A stretch of DNA of 8,856 nt from Bifidobacterium breve (GTDB lineage: Bacteria > Actinomycetota > Acidimicrobiia > Acidimicrobiales > Ilumatobacteraceae), in assembly GCA_945896935.1 (NCBI GenBank), contig CAMDER010000069.1:1-8856 (forward strand), in the 5' to 3' direction. Made by a program: the position numbers and the translations under genes. Position 1 is the first letter of the stretch; every line of letters starts with the position of its first letter. The notes beneath the pieces were generated by a model. That model searched no databases. It was not told where the DNA came from and saw only the letters and a program-made list of their open reading frames with translations. Below are positions 7,337 through 8,856 of this stretch, in pieces.

Positions 7337-7379
7337 CTGGTGTCGTTTTATTCGGCATAGCCAAATAAAACGACACCAG
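7337..7379. terminator. Perfect 16-bp inverted repeat between convergent genes, likely bidirectional terminator
   Basis: CTGGTGTCGTTTTATT at 7337-7352 is an exact inverted copy of the sequence at 7364-7379. After one C/A mismatch the stem continues with GGC/GCC around an ATA loop. It lies 10 bases after the dehydrogenase stop and 12 bases before the end of the minus-strand lipoprotein gene, the expected place for a shared terminator. The T-run lies inside the stem rather than after it, so it is not a textbook intrinsic terminator. Confidence 0.75.
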
Positions 7380-7391
7380 AAGCACAAGGGA

Positions 7392-8039
7392 CTATTCGGG
7401 GATGATTGCTCCGGTGATGATTGCACCAGTGAGAATGACGCCAGTCATGTTTGCACCGGTGAAATCGGCGTAAGTCAAATTGGCATCGGTGAAGTCAACA
7501 TTGGTGAGATCGGCGCCAGTTAAGACTGCATCGGAGAAGGTGGCACCAGTGAAGTTTGCGCCGATAAGCGATGCGCCATCAAGCTGAGCCTTGCGGAAAC
7601 TTGCGCCTTGTCCTTGTGCATCGGCCAAATTCGCATTGGAGAGAATTGCGGCTGAGAAATTGGCGTCGGTCAAGGTTGCGCCGCTCAAGTCGGCGCCGCT
7701 CAAGTCAGCGAAAGAAAAGCCTGTCTCGGTCAAGTTGGCTTTCGAAAGATTTGCTGCAGTCATTGTTGCCGAACCGAAAAATGACTGAGTTAAATCTGAA
7801 CCCGACAAGTTCACTTCGGTCATGTCTTCGCCCTTGAAGTTCATGTCGATGAAGCTGCTGTTGGACAGATCTTGACCTGCAAAGTCGGCGGGCATGGAAT
7901 CTTCAGCAGCTTCACTGGTCATGGGAGCTGATTCGGTTGAAGGAGTTGATGATTCTTCTGAATCTTCACCACCACAACTGGCCAGAACGAGCAGAGATAG
8001 CAAAGCGGTTGATGTGAGTTTTTTCGTGATGTTTTTCAT
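7392..8039 (-). CDS. Pentapeptide-repeat lipoprotein
   Basis: Predicted exported lipoprotein of 215 residues; function unknown. The ATG at 8039 gives a lipoprotein signal peptide (MKNITKKLTSTALLSLLV...) with lipobox LASC and lipidated Cys22; a GTG at 8102 in the same frame would bury this signal and is unlikely. Residues 23-50 are an acidic Ser/Thr/Glu linker. From residue 51 to the last residue the protein is 33 consecutive pentapeptides of A(D/N)(L/F)xx type (ADFAG, ANLSK, ADLSG, ANFTG, ADLTN...), with Leu, Phe or Met almost always in the middle; AQGQG near residue 141 is the clearest exception. Such repeats fold into a right-handed four-sided beta-helix, here about eight turns with no visible end cap. 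Known pentapeptide proteins include DNA-mimicking gyrase protectors (Qnr, MfpA), but those are cytoplasmic, so a cell-surface structural or binding role is more likely here. It lies 96 bases downstream of argJ on the same strand, with no evident functional link. Confidence 0.88.
   Translation of the reverse strand: MKNITKKLTSTALLSLLVLASCGGEDSEESSTPSTESAPMTSEAAEDSMPADFAGQDLSNSSFIDMNFKGEDMTEVNLSGSDLTQSFFGSATMTAANLSKANLTETGFSFADLSGADLSGATLTDANFSAAILSNANLADAQGQGASFRKAQLDGASLIGANFTGATFSDAVLTGADLTNVDFTDANLTYADFTGANMTGVILTGAIITGAIIPE
7678..7707 (-). repeat. 15-bp tandem duplication within the pentapeptide gene
   Basis: Plus-strand GCGCCGCTCAAGTCG at 7678-7692 is followed directly by GCGCCGCTCAAGTCA at 7693-7707, 14 of 15 bases identical. 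On the coding strand they encode two successive ADLSG pentapeptides. This looks like recent growth of the array by one unit through slippage. Confidence 0.8.
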
Positions 8040-8135
8040 GATTGTTTTACCGTAGTAAAGAACCTGGTATTTAACACCCGTAAAAAGTGTGACACGAACC
8101 ACTAAAGATTAAACTCAGGCATGCTGTGAAGGCTT
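8040..8135. other. Intergenic spacer between argJ and the pentapeptide lipoprotein gene
   Basis: These 96 bases are A/T-rich and should contain the lipoprotein promoter if the gene is not co-transcribed with argJ. On the minus strand TTAAAT and TTTACT could serve as -10 boxes, but neither has a convincing -35 partner. No strong hairpin terminator for argJ is visible, so read-through from argJ is possible. Confidence 0.3.
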
Positions 8136-8856
8136 TTACGTCGTGTAATCAGCATTGATGCGTACGTAGCCATCAGTGAGATCGCAACCCCACACGGTGC
8201 TCGTTGCTTGGCCAGTTTGTAATGACACATGAACACGCACTTCATTGCCACGCATGTAATTGCTGAGTTGCTCGAGTCCAGATTCGTCAACCGCAATGGG
8301 GTACACCTCTTGATCACCGAATCGGATGATCACTTTGTTTTGATCGATGTCGGTGTACTGACTGCATTTTCCGATTGCCATCGCAACGCGACCCCAATTG
8401 GGATCGGCGCCATGAACGGCGGTCTTTACTAGAGGAGAATTGACAATCGCTTTAGCGACAGTCTTGGCTTGTTCGCCATCACGGGCTTGATCGACGCACA
8501 CTTCGATCAGGGTTTCGGCACCTTCGCCATCGCGTGCAACTTGTTTGGTGAGCGATTGCGTTACTTGTTCGAGCGCAACTTCGAGTTCGGCCAGATATAC
8601 CGAGCCGGCAGCGCCGCTGGCCAAAACGATTGCGGTGTCAGACGTTGACGTGTCGGTATCGATCGATACGCAATTGAAGGTGCGGTCGATCACGCGGCGC
8701 CAGATTACATCAAGTGCATCGCCCTCAACATTGGCATCGGTGAACGCCATGGTGATGAGGGTCGCCATGTTGGGCTCGATCATTCCGACACCCTTGGCAA
8801 CACCAACGACGCGTGCTGGGCCAGAACCAATTGTGGCTTCAGCAATCTTGTGCACG
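8136..8856 (-). CDS. argJ: Glutamate N-acetyltransferase / ornithine acetyltransferase ArgJ (5' part beyond window)
   Basis: Arginine-biosynthesis enzyme that moves the acetyl group from N-acetylornithine to glutamate, recycling it, and in bifunctional forms also makes N-acetylglutamate from acetyl-CoA. About 240 C-terminal residues are visible of a family length near 400; the frame stays open at the window edge, and the GTG near 8855 is an internal Val codon, not a start. The self-cleavage motif GVAKGVGMIEPNMATL is present; cleavage between Ala and Thr (Thr codon 8760-8762) yields the beta subunit with Thr as N-terminal nucleophile. Other family signatures are VKTAVHGADPNWGRVAMAIG and the C-terminal DLTDGYVRINADYTT. 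One motif reads SIDTDTSTSDT, where many homologues have DGDxSTNDT. The gene is not followed by argB, so any arginine operon partners must lie upstream of it, outside the window. Confidence 0.95.
   Translation of the reverse strand, partial: VHKIAEATIGSGPARVVGVAKGVGMIEPNMATLITMAFTDANVEGDALDVIWRRVIDRTFNCVSIDTDTSTSDTAIVLASGAAGSVYLAELEVALEQVTQSLTKQVARDGEGAETLIEVCVDQARDGEQAKTVAKAIVNSPLVKTAVHGADPNWGRVAMAIGKCSQYTDIDQNKVIIRFGDQEVYPIAVDESGLEQLSNYMRGNEVRVHVSLQTGQATSTVWGCDLTDGYVRINADYTT

Noticed and set aside
7400..7890. Periodic short repeats that might suggest a CRISPR or satellite array
   Set aside because: The period is 15 bases, in frame, and fully explained by the coding of pentapeptide repeats; there are no unique spacers.
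8040..8102. GTG at 8102 as the start of the pentapeptide protein
   Set aside because: It adds 21 residues in front of a typical lipoprotein signal; the ATG at 8039 places the lipobox Cys at residue 22, a normal distance.

Overview
The window looks like ordinary chromosome from an actinobacterium, most probably a member of the Acidimicrobiia (Ilumatobacter-like). This rests on three things. The pyruvate dehydrogenase E1 is the single-chain homodimeric type. A secreted protein carries the 'PxRxxDTRxG ... YxxxPCG ... VCxY ... DxxGW' repeats that I associate with secreted proteins of that class. GC content looks moderate by eye, slightly above half, and was not calculated. The taxon is an inference, not a match to a known genome. 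There are no tRNA or rRNA genes, CRISPR arrays, insertion sequences or phage genes, and no gene-free stretch longer than 100 bases.

Layout: (1) 1-2735, minus strand, nearly all of aceE (pyruvate dehydrogenase E1), with only the extreme C-terminus cut off by the window edge. (2) 2736-2826, a short divergent intergenic region with small direct and inverted repeats. (3) 2827-3333, plus strand, rnhA (RNase HI). (4) 3334-3421, a spacer with three interlocking repeat arms able to form two mutually exclusive hairpins. (5) 3422-6511, plus strand, a 1029-residue exported protein combining a SpoIID/LytB peptidoglycan-cleaving domain, an SGNH esterase/acyltransferase-like domain and three C-terminal beta-type repeats. 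(6) 6550-7326, plus strand, a short-chain dehydrogenase of the 17beta-HSD10/3-hydroxyacyl-CoA dehydrogenase type 2 kind. (7) 7337-7379, a perfect 16-bp inverted repeat between convergent genes, probably a bidirectional terminator. (8) 7392-8039, minus strand, a lipoprotein made almost wholly of 33 uninterrupted pentapeptide repeats. (9) 8136-8856, minus strand, the C-terminal part of argJ (glutamate N-acetyltransferase/ornithine acetyltransferase).

Most genes are unrelated housekeeping functions (pyruvate to acetyl-CoA, RNA-DNA hybrid removal, acyl-CoA or branched-chain catabolism, arginine synthesis), and I see no multi-gene operon built for one task. The item most worth a second look is the SpoIID-SGNH-repeat protein. 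It may be a two-activity cell-wall remodelling enzyme, its SpoIID motifs are in permuted order, and its repeat array is offset so that the last fragment supplies what the first repeat lacks. The pentapeptide lipoprotein is second. I found no convincing evidence of an entirely new multi-gene system.
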